9,043 nucleotides of DNA from an uncultured Rickettsiales bacterium (GCA_937982385.1 CALJMC010000029.1:1-9043); one strand, 5' to 3'; positions 1-6,521 are shown, numbered from the stretch's first letter. Program-made: numbers and translations. The notes: a model not told the origin generated them from the letters alone.

Positions 1-36
1 GTGTGAAGGTTTTATGACAAGTTCGTTGTATGAGAG

Positions 37-1344
37 CTACAAAATAAACTTATCCAAGTTCGTGACTTGTGCCATTTCGCCTATGTGTTTTTGGACGTAG
101 GTGGCGTCGATTTCTACATTCATTTCTTTTTTGTCGGGGCAGGTGAAGGAGACGTCTTCCATCAGTTTTTCGATGATGGTGTGGAGACGACGGGCGCCTA
201 TATTTTCTACTTCTTTGTTGAAGCGTGTGGCGAGTTTGGCGAGTTCGGCTACTCCGTCATCGGTGAAGGTGATGGTGGCGTTTTCGGTTGCCATGAGCGC
301 AATGGTTTGCTTGGTGAGGCTTGCCTCGGTTTCGGTGAGAATGCGCAGCAAGTCATCTTCGGTGAGGGCTTTGAGCTCTACGCGGATGGGGAGGCGTCCT
401 TGTAGCTCAGGAAGCAAGTCTGCTGGTTTCGACATATGAAACGCACCTGAGGTGATGAATAAAATATGGTCGGTTTTGACTTGTCCATGCTTGGTGGTGA
501 CGATGGTTCCCTCCAACAGTGGCAGCAAATCGCGTTGCACCCCTTCGCGTGACACTTCGCCGCCTTTGGCATCGGAGCGGGCGCAGACTTTGTCAATTTC
601 GTCGATGAAGGCTATGCCGCCTTCTTCCACACGCTTGAGGGCATCGGTAGTGATTTTTTCGTCATCAGTGAGCTTGTCGGATTCTTCCGCGATGAGGATG
701 TCATAGCTCTCTAGCACGGTGAAACGCTTGGTTTTTGTGCGCTCCCCCATGGCGCTGCCGAGCATATCACTGATATTTATCATACCCATGGAGCCACCGG
801 GCATGCCAGGGATGTCGAAGCTTTTGCCTGCGTTGCCATTATCGAGCACATCAATTTCGATTTCTTTGTCATCGAGTTCGCCTGCACGGAGTTTCTCGCG
901 GAATTTACGACGAGTGTCTTCGCTTGCAGTGTCGCCTACGAGGGCGTCTAGTACGCGGTTTTCAGCGGAGGCTTCAGCTTTTACTTTTACTTCTGCGCGA
1001 TATTCCTCGCGCACCATGGTGATGGCATATTCGGTGAGGTCGCGGATGATGGATTCCACGTCGCGCCCGACATAGCCCACCTCGGTGAATTTGGTTGCCT
1101 CGACTTTTATGAATGGTGCAGCCGCAAGCTTGGCGAGGCGACGTGCGATTTCAGTTTTACCGCAGCCTGTGGGCCCAATCATCAAGATGTTTTTCGGCAC
1201 GACTTCCTCGCGCAAGTCATCATCGAGTTTGCTGCGTCTCCAACGATTGCGCAGGGCAATAGCCACTGCCTTTTTGGCATCTTCTTGACCAATGATAAAA
1301 CGGTCGAGTTCTGATACGATTTGGCGGGGGGTGAGTGTGGTCAT
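37..1344 (-). CDS. hslU: HslU, ATPase/unfoldase subunit of the HslUV protease
   Basis: HslU is the AAA+ Clp/Hsp100-family ring ATPase that unfolds cytoplasmic substrates and threads them into the HslV peptidase. The 435-residue product has normal family length. Visible motifs are Walker A GPTGCGKT (57-64), the substrate-gripping pore loop GYVG (90-93), a charged I-domain insertion (about 110-230), Walker B AFIDEIDK (245-252), a probable arginine finger in GRLPIRVEL (from about 316), and the sensor-2 motif GARRLHT (383-389). The C-terminus ends NLDKFIL, matching the conserved tail that docks into HslV. The start is supported by an AGGAA Shine-Dalgarno sequence 6 bases upstream. A consensus RpoH promoter lies just upstream, so it can be transcribed apart from hslV. 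Unusually, hslV is not adjacent: two genes for secreted proteins lie between. The gene is complete and ends in TAG. Confidence 0.98.
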   Translation of the reverse strand: MTTLTPRQIVSELDRFIIGQEDAKKAVAIALRNRWRRSKLDDDLREEVVPKNILMIGPTGCGKTEIARRLAKLAAAPFIKVEATKFTEVGYVGRDVESIIRDLTEYAITMVREEYRAEVKVKAEASAENRVLDALVGDTASEDTRRKFREKLRAGELDDKEIEIDVLDNGNAGKSFDIPGMPGGSMGMINISDMLGSAMGERTKTKRFTVLESYDILIAEESDKLTDDEKITTDALKRVEEGGIAFIDEIDKVCARSDAKGGEVSREGVQRDLLPLLEGTIVTTKHGQVKTDHILFITSGAFHMSKPADLLPELQGRLPIRVELKALTEDDLLRILTETEASLTKQTIALMATENATITFTDDGVAELAKLATRFNKEVENIGARRLHTIIEKLMEDVSFTCPDKKEMNVEIDATYVQKHIGEMAQVTNLDKFIL

Positions 1345-1350
1345 GAAGAG

Positions 1351-1355
1351 TTCCT
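1351..1355 (-). promoter_or_regulatory. Ribosome binding site of hslU
   Basis: On the minus strand AGGAA lies 6 bases upstream of the hslU ATG. It is one of the clearer Shine-Dalgarno sequences in this arm and supports the chosen start codon. Confidence 0.6.
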
Positions 1356-1378
1356 ATTATGTTGATTCGTTATTCTAC

Positions 1379-1406
1379 AGATAGGGCGCGTTAGGCAAAA
1401 AACAAG
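1379..1406 (-). promoter_or_regulatory. Predicted RpoH (sigma-32) heat-shock promoter of hslU
   Basis: Read on the minus strand, CTTG (1406-1403) is followed by exactly 17 bases and then CCTATCT (1385-1379). This fits every fixed position of the alphaproteobacterial RpoH consensus, CTTG-N17/18-CYTATNT. Transcription would start near 1372, giving a leader of about 28 bases that contains the AGGAA ribosome binding site. The site lies in the 1345-1423 gap between the second secreted-protein gene and hslU, where no terminator hairpin is apparent. hslU could therefore be induced by heat shock even though it is separated from hslV. The match and spacing are read directly. Promoter activity is inferred. 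Confidence 0.75.
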
Positions 1407-1423
1407 ATGGGCGGGCTAAGAAG

Positions 1424-2266
1424 TTACATCGAAGAGAGATGTCCATCGGCGGTGAAGGATATGCGGTTTCCTGCGCGCATTTCCATACCTTTAATCACGA
1501 CATCCTTGGCGAGCGTGCCTAAACGAATCGAACGATTATCATGGAGCAAAAGGGTGCTTCCTGCTTTGAATATCATGTTTTGATAGGTTGCGTCGCGTGA
1601 TAATACGCCGCTTTCAACGGCACCATTCTCATGAAAGGTTAGGGGTTTGTCAGTGGCTTTAAAGGGGAGTCCTTGCACAATCGCATCACGGTGCAGTGTG
1701 CCGCTGATAACGCCTGTTTTTCCGAGATCAATACGTCCTGTGGCAAAGGTCGCGCCATGGTCAGAGATAGGCTGCGTGGTGATGGCGCTGGCAATGAATG
1801 TTGTGCCATCGTCTTTTATATGATGGGTGAGGCTGGTGTGGGGCGGTAAGCTTACACGTTGAATAATGGTGTTCTTCTGCAAGGTTTCACCGAGTGTCGC
1901 TTTGAGTGTGGTGTTGCAGCCTCGTGAGAATACGGCTTTGCGTCGTTCAATACATAATTTGATAGAAGTGCTGTTTTTGGGAACGCTGCGGCAATAGCTT
2001 AGCAAATCATTGTTGCATGCTGCTGCGATTTTGAGCGCCTGTATGCGCTGATAGACATTCATCGTCTCAAGCATTCTCAGTCCTGCATTTTGCAGCGCAG
2101 ATTGAGGCACTTTTCCATCATATTTCTGGTGTAGCCTTCCCTCGATTTCTGATAATATTTTGGTTTGGTGCTCATTCAGAAAACCATCAAAGTTATAGGT
2201 TGCATCATAGGCATGTGCGGTGGTTGTGGTGAGTGTGAGGATGAGTATGAGGAGGGTGTGTTTCAT
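1424..2266 (-). CDS. Secreted protein with GLG1-like Cys module and beta-hairpin repeats (paralog B)
   Basis: The function is unknown. The 280-residue product begins with a Sec signal peptide: a Lys near the N-terminus, a hydrophobic run (4-12) and probable cleavage after AHA at about residue 19. A helical stretch (about 30-80) leads to four cysteines, C84, C92, C105 and C117, spaced C-x7-C-x12-C-x11-C. This spacing and the residues around it fit the GLG1/FGFR cysteine-rich repeat (Pfam Cys_rich_FGFR). The rest (about 125-277) is five degenerate repeats of about 30 residues with the pattern G-x-L-x-x-D, then FKAG, then a hydrophobic strand and an H-x-N-G-like turn. A MORN-like beta-hairpin solenoid is inferred. 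It is a paralog of the gene upstream, with identical Cys spacing and repeat layout, and starts 15 bp after it. The ribosome binding site is weak. A periplasmic or surface location is likely. Confidence 0.85.
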   Translation of the reverse strand: MKHTLLILILTLTTTTAHAYDATYNFDGFLNEHQTKILSEIEGRLHQKYDGKVPQSALQNAGLRMLETMNVYQRIQALKIAAACNNDLLSYCRSVPKNSTSIKLCIERRKAVFSRGCNTTLKATLGETLQKNTIIQRVSLPPHTSLTHHIKDDGTTFIASAITTQPISDHGATFATGRIDLGKTGVISGTLHRDAIVQGLPFKATDKPLTFHENGAVESGVLSRDATYQNMIFKAGSTLLLHDNRSIRLGTLAKDVVIKGMEMRAGNRISFTADGHLSSM

Positions 2267-2281
2267 GCTGCTACTTCGTGT

Positions 2282-3160
2282 TTAATGGTTGGTGCGTCGG
2301 CGAGTATGAGTGAGCAAGATGGTGTGGTCATCGCTTATCTCACCGGCGTCGTTTGCGTAGAGGTAGGTGCCTGCTTTGTAGGTGCGTTCGCCCATCGTAA
2401 AGTTTTCCGCGAGCACTCCTGATTGGAAATATCTGTTAGGGTGCAATTGGATTGTTGTGTGTGCTTTGAGTATGAGTCCTTGATAGGGGGTGTCTTGGGC
2501 GAGCATGCCGCGCTTCACCATGCCATTATTGTGAAATAATATGCCGTCCTTGTCGAGTCCTTTGAAGGTTATGCCCTGCAAGAGCGTGTCTCTGGGAAGC
2601 CTGCCAAAGGTGATGATGTCATCTTCAAAGCGCACTTCGCCTGATTTGAATAAGATGCCATTATAGACGGTTTTTGTCGGGGATATGACGCCGATTATTT
2701 TTGCATGTGCATTATAGATGAGCTTGGAATGCTGTGGAATGGTTAGGCCATTAATGAGGGTGTCTTTGGCGAGCGTCTCGCCTATATTGTCTTTGAGTGC
2801 CTCATTGCAGGTGGCTGAAAGTTTTGGCCTGTTGGCGGTGATACATGTTCTCATCGCGTCAGAGAAGCTTTCATAATAGCCACAAAATTGGTGGATTTCT
2901 GCGTAGCAATATTTGCGAACCTGCAAGATAGCTGCATTTCTCTGATGTGTGAGTTCTTCTGTTAGTTGTGACGAAATATTTCTGAGTTCCTGGGGTGTTA
3001 GGGGCTTGCCGCCATTCATCTTTTGCAGTCTGGCCTCTAGCTTTTGCGCGGCCTCTGAAATATTGGGAAATAATGAATCAAAATCGAGCGTGGTTTTGAC
3101 TTCTGCTGCAGAGGTAGAAAAAGCAAAAAACATGATATAAAGTGATAGAAAATATTTCAT
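2282..3160 (-). CDS. Secreted protein with GLG1-like Cys module and beta-hairpin repeats (paralog A)
   Basis: The function is unknown. The 292-residue product has a signal peptide (hydrophobic 4-14, probable cleavage after STSAA at about 19), an alpha-helical segment (about 35-80), and four cysteines, C85, C93, C106 and C118. Their C-x7-C-x12-C-x11-C spacing equals that of its downstream paralog and of the GLG1/FGFR cysteine-rich repeat. From about 127 to 275 come five repeats of 28-32 residues, with units such as GRLPRDTLLQGITFK and RGMLAQDTPYQG. A short basic tail (THTRRRTNH) ends the protein. The start codon lies 4 bp after the hslV stop, so the gene is probably co-transcribed and coupled with hslV. 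The two paralogs look like a tandem duplication inserted between hslV and hslU. The module assignment comes from spacing and pattern, not from a profile search. Confidence 0.85.
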   Translation of the reverse strand: MKYFLSLYIMFFAFSTSAAEVKTTLDFDSLFPNISEAAQKLEARLQKMNGGKPLTPQELRNISSQLTEELTHQRNAAILQVRKYCYAEIHQFCGYYESFSDAMRTCITANRPKLSATCNEALKDNIGETLAKDTLINGLTIPQHSKLIYNAHAKIIGVISPTKTVYNGILFKSGEVRFEDDIITFGRLPRDTLLQGITFKGLDKDGILFHNNGMVKRGMLAQDTPYQGLILKAHTTIQLHPNRYFQSGVLAENFTMGERTYKAGTYLYANDAGEISDDHTILLTHTRRRTNH

Positions 3161-3164
3161 AAAT

Positions 3165-3722
3165 TTACTCTGCGTCGAGGGACTCTAGGATGAGGTTGTG
3201 GTTGGTGTAGACGCAGATATCACCTGCAATGCCCATGGCTTTTTTGACTATTTTCTCGGCGTCCATTCCTTTGATATCTGCGAGTGCGCGTGCGGCGGAG
3301 AGGGCATAATTTCCACCTGAGCCAATGGCAGCAATGCCATCTTCCGGCTCGAGCACATCGCCGGTGCCGCTGATGATGAGGGAGGTGGACTTGTCGGCGA
3401 CAATCATCATGGCTTCAAGCTTGCGGAGATAGCGGTCAGTGCGCCAGTCTTTGGCGAGTTCAACGCAAGCGCGGGTGAGCTGCCCTGGATGGCGCTCTAA
3501 TTTGGATTCTAGCCGTTCGAATAAGGTGAAAGCATCCGCTGTGGCACCTGCAAAACCGGCGATGATGGAGCCATCAGCGAGCGTGCGGATTTTCTTGGCA
3601 GTCCCTTTGATGATGGTGGGGCCGAGGCTTACTTGTCCGTCACCGCCAATCACGACCTTTTTGCCTTTGCGGACGGTGAGGATGGTAGTTGCGTACATCT
3701 TATTTGCATCATGTTGTTGCAT
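3165..3722 (-). CDS. hslV: HslV, threonine peptidase subunit of the HslUV protease
   Basis: HslV is the proteasome-beta-like N-terminal threonine hydrolase that forms a double hexamer capped by HslU. The 185-residue product carries MYATTILTVRKG. The catalytic Thr is T12, so an 11-residue propeptide must be removed, unlike E. coli, where only Met precedes it. Counting from T12, the expected residues are present: D28 (Asp17, in GGDGQVSLG), K44 (Lys33) and S135 (Ser124, in IGSGGNYALSAARAL). The start at 3722 is preferred over the internal Met9 because AAGGA lies 8 bases upstream, whereas Met9 has no clear ribosome binding site. The gene starts 21 bp after the lipoprotein gene and ends 4 bp before the first secreted paralog. 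It probably shares the RpoH-like promoter upstream of the lipoprotein gene. No separate heat-shock promoter was seen in the short gap before it. Confidence 0.98.
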   Translation of the reverse strand: MQQHDANKMYATTILTVRKGKKVVIGGDGQVSLGPTIIKGTAKKIRTLADGSIIAGFAGATADAFTLFERLESKLERHPGQLTRACVELAKDWRTDRYLRKLEAMMIVADKSTSLIISGTGDVLEPEDGIAAIGSGGNYALSAARALADIKGMDAEKIVKKAMGIAGDICVYTNHNLILESLDAE

Positions 3723-3730
3723 GTTGTGTG

Positions 3731-3735
3731 TCCTT
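3731..3735 (-). promoter_or_regulatory. Ribosome binding site deciding the hslV start
   Basis: On the minus strand AAGGA lies 8 bases before the ATG at 3722. This favours the longer HslV with the 11-residue propeptide over a start at the internal Met9. Confidence 0.6.
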
Positions 3736-3743
3736 CATTGTTG

Positions 3744-4016
3744 TTACCAGCCAAGTCCGCCTGATGTTTTCTTGTCGGGGCAGCCATAGATGGTGCAGCC
3801 GTTATCTGATTTCTTTTCATCGCCACAATTGCCCCATACGGAACACTGAGCGGAGTCTTTTGGTTTTTCGCCACCACAATTGCCCCATAGGGAGCATTGA
3901 GCCGACTCTTTAGGGTTGTCGCAATTGCCGTAATATTTGCACATGTCGCTACGTTTGGGCAACCCACCGCAGCTTGTAATGCATAATGTGAGGAAAATGA
4001 GGCTTAGAAATTTCAT
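3744..4016 (-). CDS. Small lipoprotein with tandem cysteine-pair repeats
   Basis: The family is not recognised. The 90-residue product has a short lipoprotein signal peptide (MKFLSLIFLTLCITSC) with lipobox I-T-S-C, lipidated at C16. The mature part contains four cysteine pairs: CKYYGNC (26-32), CSLWGNC (41-47), CSVWGNC (58-64) and CTIYGC (74-79). Linkers are hydrophilic and charged (for example GGEKPKDSAQ). Each unit is 15-17 residues and centres on an aromatic-Gly-Asn-Cys core, which suggests small disulfide loops in an envelope-anchored protein. An upstream in-frame ATG at 4070 gives 18 more residues, but that extension is polar, spoils the signal peptide and would start upstream of the predicted -10 element. 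The start at 4016 is therefore preferred, although its ribosome binding site is weak. The gene lies 21 bp upstream of hslV and is probably the first gene of that operon. Confidence 0.75.
   Translation of the reverse strand: MKFLSLIFLTLCITSCGGLPKRSDMCKYYGNCDNPKESAQCSLWGNCGGEKPKDSAQCSVWGNCGDEKKSDNGCTIYGCPDKKTSGGLGW
3823..3908. repeat. Direct repeat of about 35 bp, 51-bp period, inside the lipoprotein gene
   Basis: Copies at 3823-3857 and 3874-3908 match at 30 of 35 positions, both beginning ccacaattgccccata. A third, weaker copy of the core (gcaattgccg) starts at 3921. The 51-bp spacing is 17 codons, so the repeat is in frame and encodes the CSxWGNC units. It looks like internal tandem duplication of a coding module. 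Confidence 0.8.
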
Positions 4017-4032
4017 TATACGTCGTTTTTCG

Positions 4033-4061
4033 TTTATTTGTCGGTCAGCTTTGCATATAGT
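4033..4061 (+). promoter_or_regulatory. Weak candidate housekeeping promoter of the his operon
   Basis: TATAGT (4056-4061, five of six -10 consensus bases) is preceded at 17 bp by TTTATT (4033-4038), a poor -35. The -10 overlaps the -10 of the opposing RpoH-like site. An alternative pair is TTGCAT (4051-4056) and TAATAC (4074-4079). A promoter must exist somewhere in this divergent gap unless hisB is read from further upstream, but the exact site is uncertain. Confidence 0.3.
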
Positions 4062-4082
4062 GCGGTTCACTTTTAATACAAC
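4055..4082 (-). promoter_or_regulatory. RpoH-like promoter for the lipoprotein-hslV operon
   Basis: On the minus strand GTTG (4082-4079) is followed by 17 bases and ACTATAT (4061-4055). Against CTTG-N17/18-CYTATNT, each half has one mismatch at its first base. Transcription would begin near 4048, about 32 bases before the lipoprotein ATG, which supports that start codon. Because hslV belongs to the RpoH regulon in many proteobacteria, the position makes sense. The match is imperfect and AT-rich, so confidence is moderate. Confidence 0.5.
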
Positions 4083-4099
4083 CCTTATGGATGAAGATT

Positions 4100-4693
4100 A
4101 TGCGCCAAGCAACAATTGAACGCAAGACGAATGAGACCAGCATCTCCGCTACTGTCAACCTTGATGGTGAGGGTGTGTATGATGTGTCAACGGGGATTGG
4201 GTTTCTTGATCACATGTTGGAGCAGCTTTCGCGCCATAGCCTGATGGACCTCACGCTCAAGGCGGATGGGGATTTGCATATTGATGCGCATCACACGACG
4301 GAGGATTCTGGTATTACCATTGGTAAGGCAGTCAAGGAAGCGCTGGGTGATCGCAAGGGCATTGAGCGTTATGGCTCGGCTTATATTCCGATGGATGAGA
4401 CACTTTCGCGTGCATCGATTGATGTGTCGGGGCGTCCGTATCTGATTTGGAATGTAACATTTACGCAAGATAAGTTGGGTGATTTTGATACCGAACTTTT
4501 CAAAGAATGGTTTCAGGCCTTTGCTTTTGCGGCGGGTGTGACGTTGCATATTGAGAATCTCTATGGCGATAATAATCACCATATCATTGAGTCATGCTTT
4601 AAGGCGTTGGCGCGTGCGTTGAAAGATGCCGTGACGATTGACCCGCGCAAGGCTGACCAGATTCCTTCAACTAAGGGCACGCTCAATGGATAA
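4100..4693 (+). CDS. hisB: Imidazoleglycerol-phosphate dehydratase
   Basis: The enzyme converts imidazoleglycerol phosphate to imidazole-acetol phosphate (histidine biosynthesis), using manganese bound by histidines and acidic residues. The 197-residue product is the monofunctional form without a phosphatase domain, as usual in Alphaproteobacteria. Signature motifs are GFLDHMLEQLSRH (34-46), DLHIDAHHTTED (58-69) and GDNNHHIIES (156-165), plus the C-terminal PSTKG. The start at 4100 (MRQATIERKT) matches the usual N-terminus and has GGA 8 bases upstream. An in-frame ATG at 4091 would add three residues and lacks a ribosome binding site. This is the first gene of the rightward his cluster, divergent from the lipoprotein-hslV operon. 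Its last 8 bases overlap the aldehyde dehydrogenase gene. Confidence 0.97.
   Translation: MRQATIERKTNETSISATVNLDGEGVYDVSTGIGFLDHMLEQLSRHSLMDLTLKADGDLHIDAHHTTEDSGITIGKAVKEALGDRKGIERYGSAYIPMDETLSRASIDVSGRPYLIWNVTFTQDKLGDFDTELFKEWFQAFAFAAGVTLHIENLYGDNNHHIIESCFKALARALKDAVTIDPRKADQIPSTKGTLNG
4673..4677 (+). promoter_or_regulatory. Ribosome binding site of the aldehyde dehydrogenase, inside hisB
   Basis: AAGGG lies 8 bases upstream of the ATG at 4686 and within the last codons of hisB. It decides the start in favour of 4686 and fits translational coupling to hisB. Confidence 0.6.
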
Positions 4694-6461
4694 TATTGCG
4701 GCACTTCGCAAAGAGCTTCTGACGTTATCTGAAGGTGATGCAGAGGCATTTTCTGAGCGTACGAATGCGTTCTTTCGTACATGCCATGTTCCTGTGGTGC
4801 CGGTTAGTGATGAAGAGGGAATTTGTAACGTTAAGAGTTATATTAATGGTGTGGCGATGTATGCCATCAAGGAAACGACCTTCTCCGAATATGATGCGTT
4901 GCAGAACAAGGCGCGCGCGGCGTCTGTGTTGTGGAATAGATTTCCTTTGGCTGCACGTCAGGAGTTTTTCCGTATTTTAGCCGCAGAAGTTGGACCAAAA
5001 TACAGAGACATGATTGATCTCGCGATTACGTTAGAAGTGGGGAAAGCGGGTTCTGAATTTGCGAAAATGGCACAGTGGGACGGCTGGGCAGCCTCTCAAG
5101 ATGTAAGTAATTATTTGGTGTCGGATATTTATATGACGGACGCGAATGGGCGGCATTATGACTTGTCCAATGCCTCTGATATTCCTGATGATGTGAAGCC
5201 GATCTATATTTATGAAGAAGGTGCCGGGCAGGGCTTAGGCATTTCTGGCGGTAGCTGTGGATTCAATTACCCTGCAGCGCTTGCGATTCCTGATGTGGTG
5301 TGTAGTCGTCTCACAGGCAACTCATTTATTGGTAAAGTGCCGTCCAAAGCGCCATCATTTATGTTTATTCGTAAACATGCAGAACATGCGGCGTTAGATG
5401 TTATGGCGGAGCGATTTGACACATATGCATGGGCGGATAAAGCGCGCAGTCGTGGCGTTGATATGGCAGATGCAAAAATACTGCAAACACTCAAGGATGG
5501 CTTCGTGATTATTTCAGGGCGCGAGATGACGGGACAATGGTCGAGTGACTGCGAGACATTCCGCATTGTTGGTGGGGCATCGGCTGGCAGGTTTTATCGT
5601 CGTCATCGTGCGCATAAAGACCCGCGTGGTGAGCGTACTATTTTGGAGTTGGCGGGGAATAACCCTGTGGTGATGATGCCTTCTACGGTGAATATTGATG
5701 GTGGATTGAAGGCTGCGATTTATGCCAATGCTGAGGGCAATAAAGGTAATTCGGGGCAGCGTTGTACGTCTCCGCGTCGCTGGATGATTCATGAGGATAT
5801 TTACGTAGAAGCCAAAGCGCTCGCGATTGCAGAATATAGCGCCTCGGCGAATAATGCGGATGGCAATATTGGCAACCCGCTTGATGCCGCCACCAAAATT
5901 GGTGCAATGGATAAAGGCGGTTTTACGCAAGCGCAGGGCTATCTGAAGGCGGCGAAAGCAGCGGGTGCTGAGGTTATTGGTGGCGAACATGTACTGGCAG
6001 ATAGATTCCCCGAAGCTTATTATATGGCACCAGCTTTGGTGATATGGGGTGGTGTATCGGATGCACAAAAGCAGATGATGCATGATCATGAGATTTTCGC
6101 ACCGATAGCGAATCTGGATACGATAAGCTCAGTGGAAGACGCAGTGGCGAAGACTAATATGAGCAATGAACATCTCTCCGGCGGGTTTTATTGTGATGCT
6201 GAGCATATTGATGAGCTGGCGCATTATGCTGCCAACACTTATCTGGGCTCACTCATTCATAATGGTCCGCCGAAAGACCAATCCCCTGTGGGTGTGCATG
6301 CGGGTACGCAAGATGGTGGACAGGGCATTACGGGTAGCTTGAAATCACTTAATCAATATATGTCACGCGGTGCGGGTGATAGCGTGCGTTTGGTATCGGT
6401 CGTCAATTCGCGTGATGAGGCGATTGGTTTTGCCAAAAAGCTGCGCGAGCAGGTGGCATAA
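4686..6461 (+). CDS. Divergent aldehyde dehydrogenase superfamily protein
   Basis: This is an NAD(P)-dependent aldehyde dehydrogenase fold protein whose substrate cannot be assigned. The 591-residue product is longer than the usual 480-520. Core landmarks are all present: FNYP with the active-site Asn at 194, the cofactor segment TGNSFIGKVPSKAPS (210-224), GGASAGR (296-302) at the usual glycine turn, general base E321 in LELAGNNP, nucleophile C360 in GNSGQRCTS, and E-x-F-x-P (469-473). The LELAGNN and GQRCTS-RR motifs recall ALDH7/antiquitin-type enzymes. Extra length lies in an unfamiliar N-terminal segment (1-60) and a stretch between about 225 and 290. The ATG at 4686 overlaps the hisB end by 8 bases, with AAGGG 8 bases upstream inside hisB, implying translational coupling. 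An in-frame ATG at 4638 lies deeper in hisB and is less likely. A role in histidine metabolism is only suggested by position. Confidence 0.9.
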   Translation: MDNIAALRKELLTLSEGDAEAFSERTNAFFRTCHVPVVPVSDEEGICNVKSYINGVAMYAIKETTFSEYDALQNKARAASVLWNRFPLAARQEFFRILAAEVGPKYRDMIDLAITLEVGKAGSEFAKMAQWDGWAASQDVSNYLVSDIYMTDANGRHYDLSNASDIPDDVKPIYIYEEGAGQGLGISGGSCGFNYPAALAIPDVVCSRLTGNSFIGKVPSKAPSFMFIRKHAEHAALDVMAERFDTYAWADKARSRGVDMADAKILQTLKDGFVIISGREMTGQWSSDCETFRIVGGASAGRFYRRHRAHKDPRGERTILELAGNNPVVMMPSTVNIDGGLKAAIYANAEGNKGNSGQRCTSPRRWMIHEDIYVEAKALAIAEYSASANNADGNIGNPLDAATKIGAMDKGGFTQAQGYLKAAKAAGAEVIGGEHVLADRFPEAYYMAPALVIWGGVSDAQKQMMHDHEIFAPIANLDTISSVEDAVAKTNMSNEHLSGGFYCDAEHIDELAHYAANTYLGSLIHNGPPKDQSPVGVHAGTQDGGQGITGSLKSLNQYMSRGAGDSVRLVSVVNSRDEAIGFAKKLREQVA

Positions 6462-6494
6462 ACACTTTATTTTGGTTGCTTATGTTCGTCGTTT

Positions 6495-6521
6495 TTGACA
6501 TAACCACTTCACAGATAACAA
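6495..6521 (+). promoter_or_regulatory. Weak candidate promoter upstream of the DUF2628 gene
   Basis: The 74-bp gap after the aldehyde dehydrogenase contains a perfect -35 hexamer TTGACA (6495-6500). The best -10 at an acceptable distance is TAACAA (6516-6521, 15-bp spacer), which matches only three consensus bases. It may be an internal promoter for the DUF2628-hisH part of the operon, but it could easily be chance. No terminator hairpin is visible in the gap. Confidence 0.25.

Noticed and set aside
1..36. Possible next gene downstream of hslU
   Set aside because: Only 36 bases remain, with no start codon or recognisable coding sequence on the minus strand.
3650..3967. 105-codon minus-strand frame overlapping the lipoprotein gene and hslV
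   Set aside because: Its repeats only mirror the lipoprotein DNA repeats in another frame, and it overlaps the hslV start. The lipoprotein frame has a signal peptide and lipobox, and this one has neither.
4014..4020. Consensus TATAAT on the minus strand at the lipoprotein start codon
   Set aside because: Transcription from it would begin downstream of the lipoprotein ATG. The nearest -35 (CCGACA at 18 bp) is weak. The RpoH-like site further upstream explains the gene better.
5514..6089. 191-codon minus-strand open frame inside the aldehyde dehydrogenase gene
   Set aside because: It lies wholly antisense to a gene with clear catalytic motifs, has no recognisable domain and its composition is that expected of a complementary frame.
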